From: Bacteroidales bacterium UBA6401
GTDB taxonomy: Bacteria; Bacteroidota; Bacteroidia; Bacteroidales; UBA932
Assembly (NCBI GenBank): GCA_002438635.1
Contig: DJPX01000038.1
Location: 1-29,332 of the forward strand
Length of the DNA stretch: 29,332 nt
Direction of reading: 5' to 3'
The first letter of the stretch is position 1. Every line of letters starts with the position of its first letter. This document shows, piece by piece, positions 16,173-23,506 of this stretch. Under the pieces are notes generated by a model. It saw nothing but the letters and a program-made list of their open reading frames with translations, did no database searches and was not told where the DNA came from. A program made the translations under genes and the position numbers.

Positions 16173-17333
16173 ATGTCAATGAAACAAATAATTGAAGAAA
16201 AGTTCCTTTCTCTCTTCGGAGAGGGAGGAACCTTTTTCGCTAGTGCCGGACGTATTAATCTCATAGGAGAGCATACCGATTATAATGGTGGGTATGTATT
16301 CCCAGGTGCCATAGATAAGGTTATTATGGCTAAAATCAGACTGAATGGAACTAAAAAAGTGCTCGTTTATTCAGTTGACTATAATGAGATGGTAGAATTC
16401 GGCCTGAACGAAAAGGACATTCCATCACAAGCATGGGCACGTTATATTTTCGGCGTGTGTAGGGAGACGATAAAGCGTGGGGGTAAGGTTGAGGGTTTTA
16501 ATGCCGTTTTTGCCGGCGATATACCACTTGGTGCAGGTCTTTCTAGTTCAGCGGCATTGGAAAGCTGTTTTGCATACGCGATTAATGAATTATTCCATAA
16601 TAATATAGATAAATTCTCCCTTGCGCAGATAGGTCAAAGTACCGAGCATAACTATTGTGGGGTTAATTGTGGTATTATGGATCAATTTGCCTCTTGTTTC
16701 GGAAAGGCTGGTTGCTTGATAAGGCTTAATTGTAAGACTCTGGAGTATAAGTATTTTCCATTTAATCCGGAATCACACGGGTATAAGTTGGTGCTTATAG
16801 ATTCTTGTGTAAAGCACGAATTGGCTTCGTCGGCTTATAATAAGCGTCGCGCTTCGTGTGAGAGGGCTGCGGTTGCCATAGCCAGAAATCATCCGGAGGT
16901 GGAATTTCTTTCGGATGCCAATCGTTCTTGGCTAGAAGAAGTAAGGGAGCAAATTTCAGAGGAAGACTACCTTCGTGCAGAATATGTCATCGGTGAGTTA
17001 CAGCGCGTGCTAGATGTCTGCGATGCCTTAGAAAGAGAGGATTATCTTACTGTAGGCGAGATGATGTATCAGACTCATTTCGGGCTTAGTCGCATATACG
17101 AGGTAAGTTGTGAAGAACTCGATTTCCTAAATAGAATTGCGCGTAAAATGGATGTTACCGGTTCTCGTCTAATGGGAGGCGGCTTTGGGGGCTGTACAAT
17201 TAATCTTGTGAAAAAAGAGTTGTATGATTCCTTTATAAAAGAGACAAAGGAGCAGTTTTTGAAAGCTTATGGGTATGAACCAAAGGTCTATGATGTCATT
17301 ATCTCCGATGGTGCACACTGCATAAAGGATTAA
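16173..17333 (+). CDS. galK: Galactokinase
   Basis: GalK phosphorylates galactose to galactose-1-phosphate in the Leloir pathway. The 386-residue GHMP kinase has the galactokinase signature GRINLIGEHTDYNGG (26-40), the ATP loop PLGAGLSSSAALE (118-130), the catalytic base in GIMDQF (Asp170) and the C-terminal GGGFGGCTI. Length is normal. No galT, galM or sugar transporter is near. The ATG at 16173 is 2 bases after the isomerase stop (a second ATG at 16179 is also possible), so it appears to be transcribed with the envelope genes. That is an unexpected setting for a sugar catabolic gene; galactose-1-phosphate for surface glycans is one possible reason. Confidence 0.96.
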   Translation: MSMKQIIEEKFLSLFGEGGTFFASAGRINLIGEHTDYNGGYVFPGAIDKVIMAKIRLNGTKKVLVYSVDYNEMVEFGLNEKDIPSQAWARYIFGVCRETIKRGGKVEGFNAVFAGDIPLGAGLSSSAALESCFAYAINELFHNNIDKFSLAQIGQSTEHNYCGVNCGIMDQFASCFGKAGCLIRLNCKTLEYKYFPFNPESHGYKLVLIDSCVKHELASSAYNKRRASCERAAVAIARNHPEVEFLSDANRSWLEEVREQISEEDYLRAEYVIGELQRVLDVCDALEREDYLTVGEMMYQTHFGLSRIYEVSCEELDFLNRIARKMDVTGSRLMGGGFGGCTINLVKKELYDSFIKETKEQFLKAYGYEPKVYDVIISDGAHCIKD

Positions 17334-17342
17334 TAAGTTGTT

Positions 17343-18176
17343 TTAAAACTCTAATACTATAGGATAATGATCGCTCAGGCCTCCGAGATATCGGGGGCCT
17401 GAATAGGTTCTTCTGGGTTTTGTCCCTCCATAGGCTTTGTCCGTTTCACTTAGAATGTCTAAGTCGGCAATGTGCAGCCTCATCCCAGTAGTGTCAGTGC
17501 TAAGTGCTCTATCTATTATTTCCCATTGGCCTTGAAATTTAATACTTCCTATTTTTTGATTGGGAGTAATTTCTAATAGATTCATTAATTTGTCATTTTC
17601 AGACTTTTCTTCATTAAAATCGCCCATTACAATCAGCCTTTTTTCTGCATTCCCTGCCAATGAATCTATCATCTGCAGAGCCCTTTTTCGTTTTTTTTCG
17701 GCCAATTCGCTGCCGCCTCTTTTAGATGGAAGATGGCAAATCAGAACAGACAAAGAATCGAATTCCACATACAGCATATCTCGTGTAGGTACAATCTTTT
17801 CTTCAAGAGTTAGGTGTATAGGCTTTGAGGAGAGTACTTTGCAGTCTCTATATAGTAAGGCACAGTCTATTCCTCTGGGATCTGGGGATTCGAAGTGAAT
17901 GTATCGATACTGGTGCTTTTGTAGTATATCGCTATAGATAAGGGCTTTAAGAGTGAATGGGCTGTCTATTTCGGCCAATCCTACCACTTGTGGTGGCATT
18001 CCGCAGCTATCTCCAAGGGCGAGTATCACTTTTCCAATTCCTTTTGCCTTTGCATAGAATCTGTAAGAATTCCAGTTATTCTTGCTGATGGTAGAGGCGT
18101 TGTGATAGTCAAAGAAATTTTCGACATTCCAGAAAACGAAAATGGTGCTCAGAAGTAGTTTGTAATAAAGTTTCAT
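17343..18176 (-). CDS. Endonuclease/exonuclease/phosphatase family protein
   Basis: The 277-residue protein has the EEP fold motifs in order: WNVENFFD (16-23), GLAEID with metal-binding Glu69, DPRGIDCALLYR (from about 99), ICHLPSKRGG (146-155), MGDFNE (184-189) and the terminal GLSDHYPI (266-273) with the catalytic Asp-His pair. A hydrophobic N-terminus (about 5-16) suggests export or membrane anchoring. The substrate could be DNA, a phospholipid or an inositol-type phosphate; sequence alone does not say. It converges with galK, 9 bases apart. A 12-bp hairpin lies in its 3' coding end. ychF is divergent from it. Confidence 0.85.
   Translation of the reverse strand: MKLYYKLLLSTIFVFWNVENFFDYHNASTISKNNWNSYRFYAKAKGIGKVILALGDSCGMPPQVVGLAEIDSPFTLKALIYSDILQKHQYRYIHFESPDPRGIDCALLYRDCKVLSSKPIHLTLEEKIVPTRDMLYVEFDSLSVLICHLPSKRGGSELAEKKRKRALQMIDSLAGNAEKRLIVMGDFNEEKSENDKLMNLLEITPNQKIGSIKFQGQWEIIDRALSTDTTGMRLHIADLDILSETDKAYGGTKPRRTYSGPRYLGGLSDHYPIVLEF
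17375..17402. repeat. Perfect-length hairpin in the galK/EEP convergent region
   Basis: TCAGGCCTCCGA (17375-17386) pairs with TCGGGGGCCTGA (17391-17402) over 12 bp with a single G-T mismatch and a GATA loop. It lies within the EEP gene codons for the conserved GLSDHYP end, so coding constraint also shapes it. It could terminate or protect transcripts from galK, but no T-run follows on either strand. Confidence 0.45.
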
Positions 18177-18228
18177 ATTCTTAAGTTTAGTGAGATTTAT
18201 AGCGATAGCGAATATGGTGAAAAATATT

Positions 18229-18236
18229 TAAATTTG
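18229..18236 (+). promoter_or_regulatory. -7 element of the ychF promoter
   Basis: TAAATTTG is an exact TAnnTTTG match, 24 bases before the ychF ATG. No clear TTTG lies 19-21 bases upstream. The position in a divergent gap makes it the likely start of the ychF-rsmA transcript. Confidence 0.45.
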
Positions 18237-18260
18237 CACGCTAAATTCTAAAAAATCGAT

Positions 18261-19361
18261 ATGTCATTAAAGTGCGGTATCGTGGGACTGCCTAATGTAG
18301 GTAAATCCACTTTGTTTAATTGCATAAGTTCAGGTAAGGCGCAGAGTGCCAATTTTCCTTTTTGTACCATTGAACCTAATTTGGGTTCTACAAATGTTCC
18401 AGATCCACGTCTGGAGGTGTTGAGCGAGATTTGTAAGCCGGTACGAACAATTCCGGCGACTGTGGATATAGTTGATATAGCAGGTCTTGTAAAAGGCGCA
18501 AGTCACGGAGAAGGGCTTGGCAATCAGTTCTTGGCCAATATTCGTGAGTGTGATGCCATACTGCATGTTCTTCGGTGTTTCGACGATGGAAATGTGGTTC
18601 ATGTTGATGGCTCTGTAGATCCGGTAAGAGATAAGGAAGTTGTAGATACTGAGTTGCAAATAAAGGATTTGGAAACGGTGGAGGCCAGATTGGCAAAGGC
18701 GGAAAAAGCTGGAAAGGCAGGCGACAAGGAAGCTGCAAAATTGGCCGCTCTTCTAAATCGTTATCGCTCTGCTCTTATTGAAGGAAAATCTTGCAGAAGC
18801 GTAGCTCTTAACAATGAGGAGGAAGTTCAATTGGCAAGGGATCTTTTTCTACTGACTAATAAGCCTGTAATGTATGTATGTAATGTAGACGATGCCTCGG
18901 CTGTTAATGGTAACAAATACGTAGATGCCGTTAGAGAAGCGGTAAAGGATGAGAATGCCGAGATTCTTGTCATTTCGGCACGAACGGAAAGTGAAATTGC
19001 AGAAATGGATGACTACGAAGATAGAAAAATGTTTCTCGAAGAGATGGGTCTTGAAGAGTCTGGAGTGGTGCGCCTAATACAGAGTGCATATCATTTGCTT
19101 GGATTACAGACATTTTTCACGGCAGGCCCTGATGAATGTAGAGCTTGGACTATACATAAAGGGGATAAGGCGCCTCGTGCCGCAGGTGTAATTCATACCG
19201 ATTTCGAAAGAGGATTTATACGGGCGGAAGTCATAAAGTATGATGATTTTGTGAAGTATAAAACAGAATCTGCTTGCAGGGCTGCAGGTAAGATGGGCAT
19301 AGAAGGAAAAGATTATGTGGTCCAAGATGGGGATATAATGCACTTCCTTTTCAATGTATAA
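18261..19361 (+). CDS. ychF: Redox-regulated ATPase/GTPase YchF
   Basis: YchF (OLA1) is an Obg-family nucleotide hydrolase that prefers ATP and associates with ribosomes and stress responses. The 366-residue protein has G1 GLPNVGKS (9-16), the family-specific NFPFCTIEPN (31-40), G3 DIAG (72-75) followed by GASHGEGLGN, the G4-equivalent NVDD, and a C-terminal TGS domain containing GPDECRAWTIHKG and ending HFLFNV. Length matches the family exactly. rsmA starts 6 bases downstream, so the two share a transcript. Confidence 0.97.
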   Translation: MSLKCGIVGLPNVGKSTLFNCISSGKAQSANFPFCTIEPNLGSTNVPDPRLEVLSEICKPVRTIPATVDIVDIAGLVKGASHGEGLGNQFLANIRECDAILHVLRCFDDGNVVHVDGSVDPVRDKEVVDTELQIKDLETVEARLAKAEKAGKAGDKEAAKLAALLNRYRSALIEGKSCRSVALNNEEEVQLARDLFLLTNKPVMYVCNVDDASAVNGNKYVDAVREAVKDENAEILVISARTESEIAEMDDYEDRKMFLEEMGLEESGVVRLIQSAYHLLGLQTFFTAGPDECRAWTIHKGDKAPRAAGVIHTDFERGFIRAEVIKYDDFVKYKTESACRAAGKMGIEGKDYVVQDGDIMHFLFNV

Positions 19362-19367
19362 AGCACT

Positions 19368-20132
19368 ATGGAAGTTAGGGCGAAAAAGTCTTTAGGTCAG
19401 CATTTCCTTACAGACCAGAGTATTGCGCGTGCAATCGTGGATGCTTTGGGTGTTAGTGAAGTAAGGGATGTGTTGGAAATTGGTCCTGGAATGGGCGTGT
19501 TAAGTCAGTATCTTTTAAAGAGAACGGATATCGACCTTAAACTTATAGAACTCGACTCTGAAAGTGTGGTTTATCTAAGGAATCATTTTCCTGGTATAGA
19601 AGGGAAGTTATTGCAAGGGGATTATTTGAAATTGAATATGAGGAAGATTTTTTCTTCCCAATATAGGGTTATAGGAAATTTCCCGTATAACATTTCGTCT
19701 CAGATTTTCTTTAAAATACTTGACGATAAGGATATGGTTCCGGAGGTCGTGTGTATGATACAGAAGGAAGTAGCGGATCGTATCGCTGAGCCTCCAGGGA
19801 ATAAAACTTATGGTATTCTTTCCGTATTGCTTCAGGCTTGGTATGATATAGATTATGTACTAAGTGTGGGTCCCGGTGCTTTTTGCCCTCCACCTAAGGT
19901 ACAGTCCGCTGTTATTAGGCTGAGACGGAATTCTCGAAAAGAATTGGGCTGTGATGAAATGCTATTCAGACAGGTTGTTAAAACAGCATTCAATCAGCGT
20001 AGAAAAACTCTTAGAAATGCTCTTAAACCTTTAATAAAAGAAGGGCAGGATACATCAGAGGGTATTTTTGATCTTCGTGCTGAGAAGTTATCCGTGGAGC
20101 AGTTCGTCTATCTTACGCGTCTTCTTTCGTAA
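19368..20132 (+). CDS. rsmA: 16S rRNA dimethyladenosine transferase RsmA (KsgA)
   Basis: RsmA dimethylates two adjacent adenosines near the 3' end of 16S rRNA late in small-subunit assembly. The 254-residue protein has KKSLGQHFL at its start, the SAM-binding LEIGPGMG (36-43), the acidic ELDSE, and the catalytic-loop motif NFPYNIS (104-110), where many bacteria have NLPYNIS. The C-terminal domain includes AFNQRRKTLRNAL. It is 6 bases downstream of ychF, two ribosome-related genes together. Its last 25 bases overlap the 3' end of folA on the other strand. Confidence 0.96.
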   Translation: MEVRAKKSLGQHFLTDQSIARAIVDALGVSEVRDVLEIGPGMGVLSQYLLKRTDIDLKLIELDSESVVYLRNHFPGIEGKLLQGDYLKLNMRKIFSSQYRVIGNFPYNISSQIFFKILDDKDMVPEVVCMIQKEVADRIAEPPGNKTYGILSVLLQAWYDIDYVLSVGPGAFCPPPKVQSAVIRLRRNSRKELGCDEMLFRQVVKTAFNQRRKTLRNALKPLIKEGQDTSEGIFDLRAEKLSVEQFVYLTRLLS

Positions 20133-20608
20133 ATAACGAATTCGTAGTTTAGTCCACTTTCCGGATCTGTTTTAGTTTCGGAACTGCTTTTAACAGCCCA
20201 TTTGTTTGGGTCTATCTCTGGAAAGAAAACATCCGCACCATTAACGGTTGTATGTACGTGTGTGATAAATAGTTCGTCCATATCATCTATGGCGGCCTTA
20301 TATACGGATGCCCCACCTATAACAAATACTTTTTCTGCGTTTGTTTTTTCGGCCAATTCGTACGCTTCCTTGAAGGATTGTACACATTGAACGCCGTCTA
20401 TAGGGGCACCTCCTGCATTTAGAATAATGTTAGTGCGTCCCGGGAGGGGTTTTCCTATAGAAAAAAATGTAGTTCTTCCCATAATTACAGGAAAGCCCTT
20501 TGTTTGGGCTTTGAAGTATTTAAGGTCTTCACTAAGATGCCAAGGCAAGTCACCCTTAATCCCTATTCCGTAATTGTCCGCTACTGCGGCTATTATGCAT
20601 TTTTTCAT
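20108..20608 (-). CDS. folA: Dihydrofolate reductase
   Basis: FolA reduces dihydrofolate to tetrahydrofolate with NADPH, feeding thymidylate and one-carbon metabolism. The 166-residue protein shows DNYGIG near the start, GDLPWHLSEDLKYFK (19-33) with Asp28 at the position of the E. coli catalytic Asp27, VIMGRTTF, LPGRTNIIL and the NADPH segment VFVIGGASVY. Length is typical. thyA, its common partner, is not here. The gene has its own promoter (20635-20666). Its 3' end overlaps the rsmA end by 25 bases on the opposite strand, so the C-terminal tail (YERRRVR) and the rsmA tail are coded by the same DNA. Confidence 0.96.
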   Translation of the reverse strand: MKKCIIAAVADNYGIGIKGDLPWHLSEDLKYFKAQTKGFPVIMGRTTFFSIGKPLPGRTNIILNAGGAPIDGVQCVQSFKEAYELAEKTNAEKVFVIGGASVYKAAIDDMDELFITHVHTTVNGADVFFPEIDPNKWAVKSSSETKTDPESGLNYEFVIYERRRVR

Positions 20609-20634
20609 AAAGGAAACAAAACGTTATTTCATTG

Positions 20635-20666
20635 TAAAAGTAGTCAAATTCTCAGTTTTGCGCAAA
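20635..20666 (-). promoter_or_regulatory. Promoter of folA (Bacteroidetes type)
   Basis: On the minus strand a TTTG -33 element (20663-20666) is followed after exactly 20 bases by TACTTTTA (20635-20642), a match to TAnnTTTG except for the last base. Transcription would start near 20628, leaving a leader of about 20 bases before folA. Confidence 0.6.
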
Positions 20667-20718
20667 TGATGAAGCCTAGATCCCGGTTTTAACAATGAAT
20701 TCAGCTCTCGCCCCACAT

Positions 20719-20777
20719 TTTGTGTAATACCGACACAAAGTTTCTTGCCGTTATCGGCAAGAAATAAGACATTTTTT
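20719..20777. terminator. Tandem hairpins between add and folA
   Basis: Two inverted repeats stand side by side. TTTGTGT (20719-20725) pairs with ACACAAA (20733-20739), 7 bp. TTTCTTGCCG (20741-20750) pairs with CGGCAAGAAA (20755-20764), 10 bp with a 4-base loop. On the plus strand a run of six T follows at 20772-20777, seven bases after the stem. Both flanking genes read on the minus strand, where the stems would come after add but lack a T-run. The likely role is termination of add; a plus-strand small transcript ending here cannot be excluded. The rest of the 289-bp gap (20609-20897) holds the folA promoter and nothing else I can identify. Confidence 0.45.
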
Positions 20778-20897
20778 AATTAGCTTATATGAAATTATGC
20801 CTCGGCAGAGTTCAAACTGCGTTTGGCCTGCTCTCAGCTTGCACGTAAATTATCATTTATCCGATGACAATACACCTGTGGCGTGTGGTAGTTCTAA

Positions 20898-21959
20898 TTA
20901 TTTTATTCTATTCTTTGCTTTCTTCCACAATTCGGATTTTTCATTTTTACTTATGAACGAGTGGGAGATGGCACATTTCACCAGGTCTTGTGCCTGCGCT
21001 TCATCTATAATTCCTGCCACGAATAGACGTTCAAATTCTTTTTTTAGAGTAGTTCCAGAAACAGCGAGATTATCGGTGTTTACCGTAACCTCAACTCCGG
21101 CATTTAAAATGACTGGAAGGGGGTACTGTTCTATGCTATTTACATTATGGAGTGCATGAGTATCGAGGTTACTTTTGGGGCAGATGTCTAGGCACACTCC
21201 ACTATCCTTAATTCGTTGCATGATATCTGGATGGGTATAGCATCTAATGCCATGAGCGATTCTCTTAGCCCCATAGTCCAGTGCACAACTGATACTTATC
21301 GCTCCATCCGCTTCTCCTGCATGAATGGTAAAAGGGATTCCTCTTGAGGCGGCATATTCAAAAAGGGCCTTGTAATCCGAAGTTGGAAACAAGGCCTCTG
21401 CACCTACCAAGTCTATCGCGACGACTCCTTTGCCGAGATTTTTTTCTGCCAATGTGATTGTCTCTAAATTGGCCTGTTCCTTCCCCCGTCCGCGCATACA
21501 ACATAAGATTAAATTGGCCAATATATCAGGGTAATCTCTCATCCCTTGTTCTAAACCATCGATAGCGGCACTTACCACTTCTTCTTGCGTCAATCCGCGG
21601 TAAACATGCTGCTGGGGTGCGAAACGAATTTCAGAATATATGAGACCTTCTAAAGCAAGCCTTCGAATTAGCGAATATACACTATATGTTATAGACTCTT
21701 TGGATTGCATGACAGAGATGGGAAGGTCGAAACATTTTAGGTAGTCAACCAGATTGTCGGTGTTTGGTGGGCATGTTAGTAACCTGTTTAACTCTGTAGT
21801 GTCTTTAGTCGGTAGTTCGTCTAAATTGCCTCCGAGGCGGGCCATTGTTAAGATATCTTCTGGGGTAAGCGAACCATCAAGATGGAGATGGAGATCCACT
21901 AAAGCGTACTTTGATGCATCTATCAAAGAGGTGGAGTTAGGCGTAGAAGTAAAATGCAT
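20898..21959 (-). CDS. add: Adenosine deaminase
   Basis: Add converts adenosine or deoxyadenosine to inosine in purine salvage. The 353-residue TIM-barrel protein has the zinc ligands in LHLHLDGSL (His24, His26), HAGEADG (213-219, ligand His and catalytic Glu), RIAHG (233-237), CPKSN (260-264) and NTDN (294-297), where Asp296 is the metal ligand. The family form NTDD is replaced by NTDN, a variant I recall from Gram-positive and Bacteroidetes adenosine deaminases, so activity is still expected. It has its own promoter on the minus strand (21987-22017) and is divergent from mazG. Confidence 0.93.
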   Translation of the reverse strand: MHFTSTPNSTSLIDASKYALVDLHLHLDGSLTPEDILTMARLGGNLDELPTKDTTELNRLLTCPPNTDNLVDYLKCFDLPISVMQSKESITYSVYSLIRRLALEGLIYSEIRFAPQQHVYRGLTQEEVVSAAIDGLEQGMRDYPDILANLILCCMRGRGKEQANLETITLAEKNLGKGVVAIDLVGAEALFPTSDYKALFEYAASRGIPFTIHAGEADGAISISCALDYGAKRIAHGIRCYTHPDIMQRIKDSGVCLDICPKSNLDTHALHNVNSIEQYPLPVILNAGVEVTVNTDNLAVSGTTLKKEFERLFVAGIIDEAQAQDLVKCAISHSFISKNEKSELWKKAKNRIK

Positions 21960-21986
21960 GATTATCTAGGTATGTAAATAATCGTA

Positions 21987-22017
21987 CAAATTTAATAACG
22001 AATTTAGACATTCCAAT
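21987..22017 (-). promoter_or_regulatory. Promoter of add (Bacteroidetes type)
   Basis: On the minus strand TAAATTTG (21987-21994) matches TAnnTTTG exactly; ATTG (22014-22017) lies 19 bases upstream as the -33 element. The expected transcript start is about 20 bases before the add ATG. Confidence 0.55.
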
Positions 22018-22086
22018 CGGGTAATAGCATTTTTAAAAGATTTTCATAAGTAAGGCATCGCCAGTTGAGAAAGTTGCTTATATATG

Positions 22087-22117
22087 TTCGTCGCGTGTGA
22101 AAAATGTCGTATATTTG
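22087..22117 (+). promoter_or_regulatory. Promoter of mazG and the metal gene set
   Basis: TATATTTG (22110-22117) is an exact TAnnTTTG, with TTCG (22087-22090) 19 bases upstream as a one-mismatch -33 element. The leader to the preferred mazG start would be about 95 bases. It is divergent from the add promoter within a 234-bp gap that holds nothing else recognisable. Confidence 0.5.
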
Positions 22118-22217
22118 CCATCGCTTGAGTAGCTTAAGAGGATATTGAGTTAGCAGTTAGAAATTTATGGGTTCTAAAGCAAGCACATAGTGGATGAAAC
22201 GGATAATAAGTAGGAGT

Positions 22218-23009
22218 ATGCACACTAAAGAAGAGAAGGTTAAGGCATTCGGGGAGTTGCTTTCAGTTATGGATGCATTGCGACAGAAATGTCCGTGGAA
22301 TGCTGAGCAGACCATGGAAAGTATACGCCCTATGACGGAGGAAGAAGTGTATGAATTAAGCGATGCCATTATTCGTTCCGATTCTGGGGACATTTGTAAA
22401 GAGCTTGGCGATTTATTATATCATATAGTTTTTTATGCAAAGATTGCTGAAGAAAAGGGCGAATTTGATATAGCTGACTCACTTAACAAAATCTGTGATA
22501 AAATGCGATTCCGCCATCCGCATGTATTCGGTGATGATGCCGGGAAACATTTGTCAGCAAAAGAGATAGCCGATACGTGGGAGTTAGTTAAAGCGAAGGA
22601 AAAGGATGGCAACAAAACTATCCTTGGGGGTATTCCTCAGACTATGCCTGCACTTCTAAAGGCTCTTTCTATGCAGGAAAAGGCGAGAGGCTGTGGCTTT
22701 GATTGGGAAGAACCTGGCCAAGTTTTTGATAAGGTAGACGAAGAGTTGTTAGAAGTTAAGGGTGCTATTAAAGAAGGTGATATATCACATATTGAAGAGG
22801 AGTTTGGCGATTTGATGTTTGCTGTAATTAATGCTGCAAGATTACATGGAGTAGATCCTGAAAAGGCTCTTAATCGCACCTGTGATAAATTCCGTAGAAG
22901 GTTCACTTATTTGGAAGAACATACCATAAGAAAGGGAGCATCACTTAAGGATATGAATCTTAAGGAAATGGATAAAATTTGGGATGAAGCGAAGAGTAAA
23001 GGCTTATAA
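22218..23009 (+). CDS. mazG: Nucleoside triphosphate pyrophosphohydrolase MazG
   Basis: MazG hydrolyses (d)NTPs to monophosphates and pyrophosphate, a house-cleaning or stress function. It has two MazG domains in tandem. The first shows RQKCPWNAEQT, EEEVYELSDAI and KELGDLLYHIVF; the second shows EELLEVKGAI and EEEFGDLMFAVINAARL, both with the EExxE...ExxD metal sites. I place the start at the ATG at 22218 (263 residues, the usual family length, with an AGGAG just before it). An in-frame ATG at 22194 would add eight residues. The 3' end overlaps the next gene by 26 bases. Confidence 0.93.
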   Translation: MHTKEEKVKAFGELLSVMDALRQKCPWNAEQTMESIRPMTEEEVYELSDAIIRSDSGDICKELGDLLYHIVFYAKIAEEKGEFDIADSLNKICDKMRFRHPHVFGDDAGKHLSAKEIADTWELVKAKEKDGNKTILGGIPQTMPALLKALSMQEKARGCGFDWEEPGQVFDKVDEELLEVKGAIKEGDISHIEEEFGDLMFAVINAARLHGVDPEKALNRTCDKFRRRFTYLEEHTIRKGASLKDMNLKEMDKIWDEAKSKGL

Positions 23010-23388
23010 TCTGATGTCTTTGATGCTTGCAATTGCTTTCATACTTGCAAGCACTGGAGTGAATGTACATCACTGTCATAGTGGGGATGTACATGTCGGA
23101 TTATTTCCTCATCTTCCATGCTCTGAGGTAACGGGACATTGTGATTGCAAATGCTGTCATGATGAAACTGAACATAACGCGATGGGACATTGTGTAGATG
23201 ATTATTTCCAAGTGGATATTTCTGCCCCATGTCCGCATTTTGAGCCTATTCAGATTATTAGTTTGGTTTTACCTTATATTTCAGCTCCGTCGGCATCTTT
23301 TATCGAATCCTATACAGAGGTATATATACCATTAAAGGATCCTTTGATTTTACGAAATACTAATTCTGTGGAAGTGTTACGTATTTGA
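22984..23388 (+). CDS. His/Cys-rich small exported protein (HYC_CC_PP-like)
   Basis: This 134-residue protein starts with a basic n-region (KRRVK) and a hydrophobic segment (LMLAIAFILASTG), then a cluster of likely metal ligands: VHHCHSGDVH, CDCKCCHDETEH and a later CPHFEP. It resembles a Bacteroidetes family I remember as HYC_CC_PP, named for its HYC, CC and PP motifs and found beside TonB-dependent receptors. Here the first is HHC, the CC is kept, and the terminal PP is not evident. The start inside mazG (26-base overlap) keeps the basic n-region. A receptor and a heavy-metal-domain protein follow, so metal sensing, binding or delivery is likely, but no biochemical role is known to me. Confidence 0.7.
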   Translation: MKRRVKAYNLMSLMLAIAFILASTGVNVHHCHSGDVHVGLFPHLPCSEVTGHCDCKCCHDETEHNAMGHCVDDYFQVDISAPCPHFEPIQIISLVLPYISAPSASFIESYTEVYIPLKDPLILRNTNSVEVLRI

Positions 23389-23506
23389 TTTCAAGTTACT
23401 TATTTCGAGAAAGCATTTTTTTGCCAATAAAACTTAGGTTTCGCAATGAGACACAACAGGCAGAATTAATGCTATTATTTTGAAAGGTAATAAATTGAAA
23501 TCAAAT

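Noticed and set aside
20781..20897. Possible tRNA or structured RNA with GTTCAAA in the add-folA gap
   Set aside because: The stem around GTTCAAA is only 4 bp with an 8-base loop, and no acceptor or anticodon arm can be paired.
20898..21959. NTDN in place of NTDD in adenosine deaminase as a sign of inactivity
   Set aside because: The metal-binding Asp is retained, and I recall the same variant in other bacterial adenosine deaminases.
23480..23506. TTG start extending the receptor by nine codons
   Set aside because: The ATG at 23507 is followed at once by a normal signal peptide; the extension would put polar residues in front of it.
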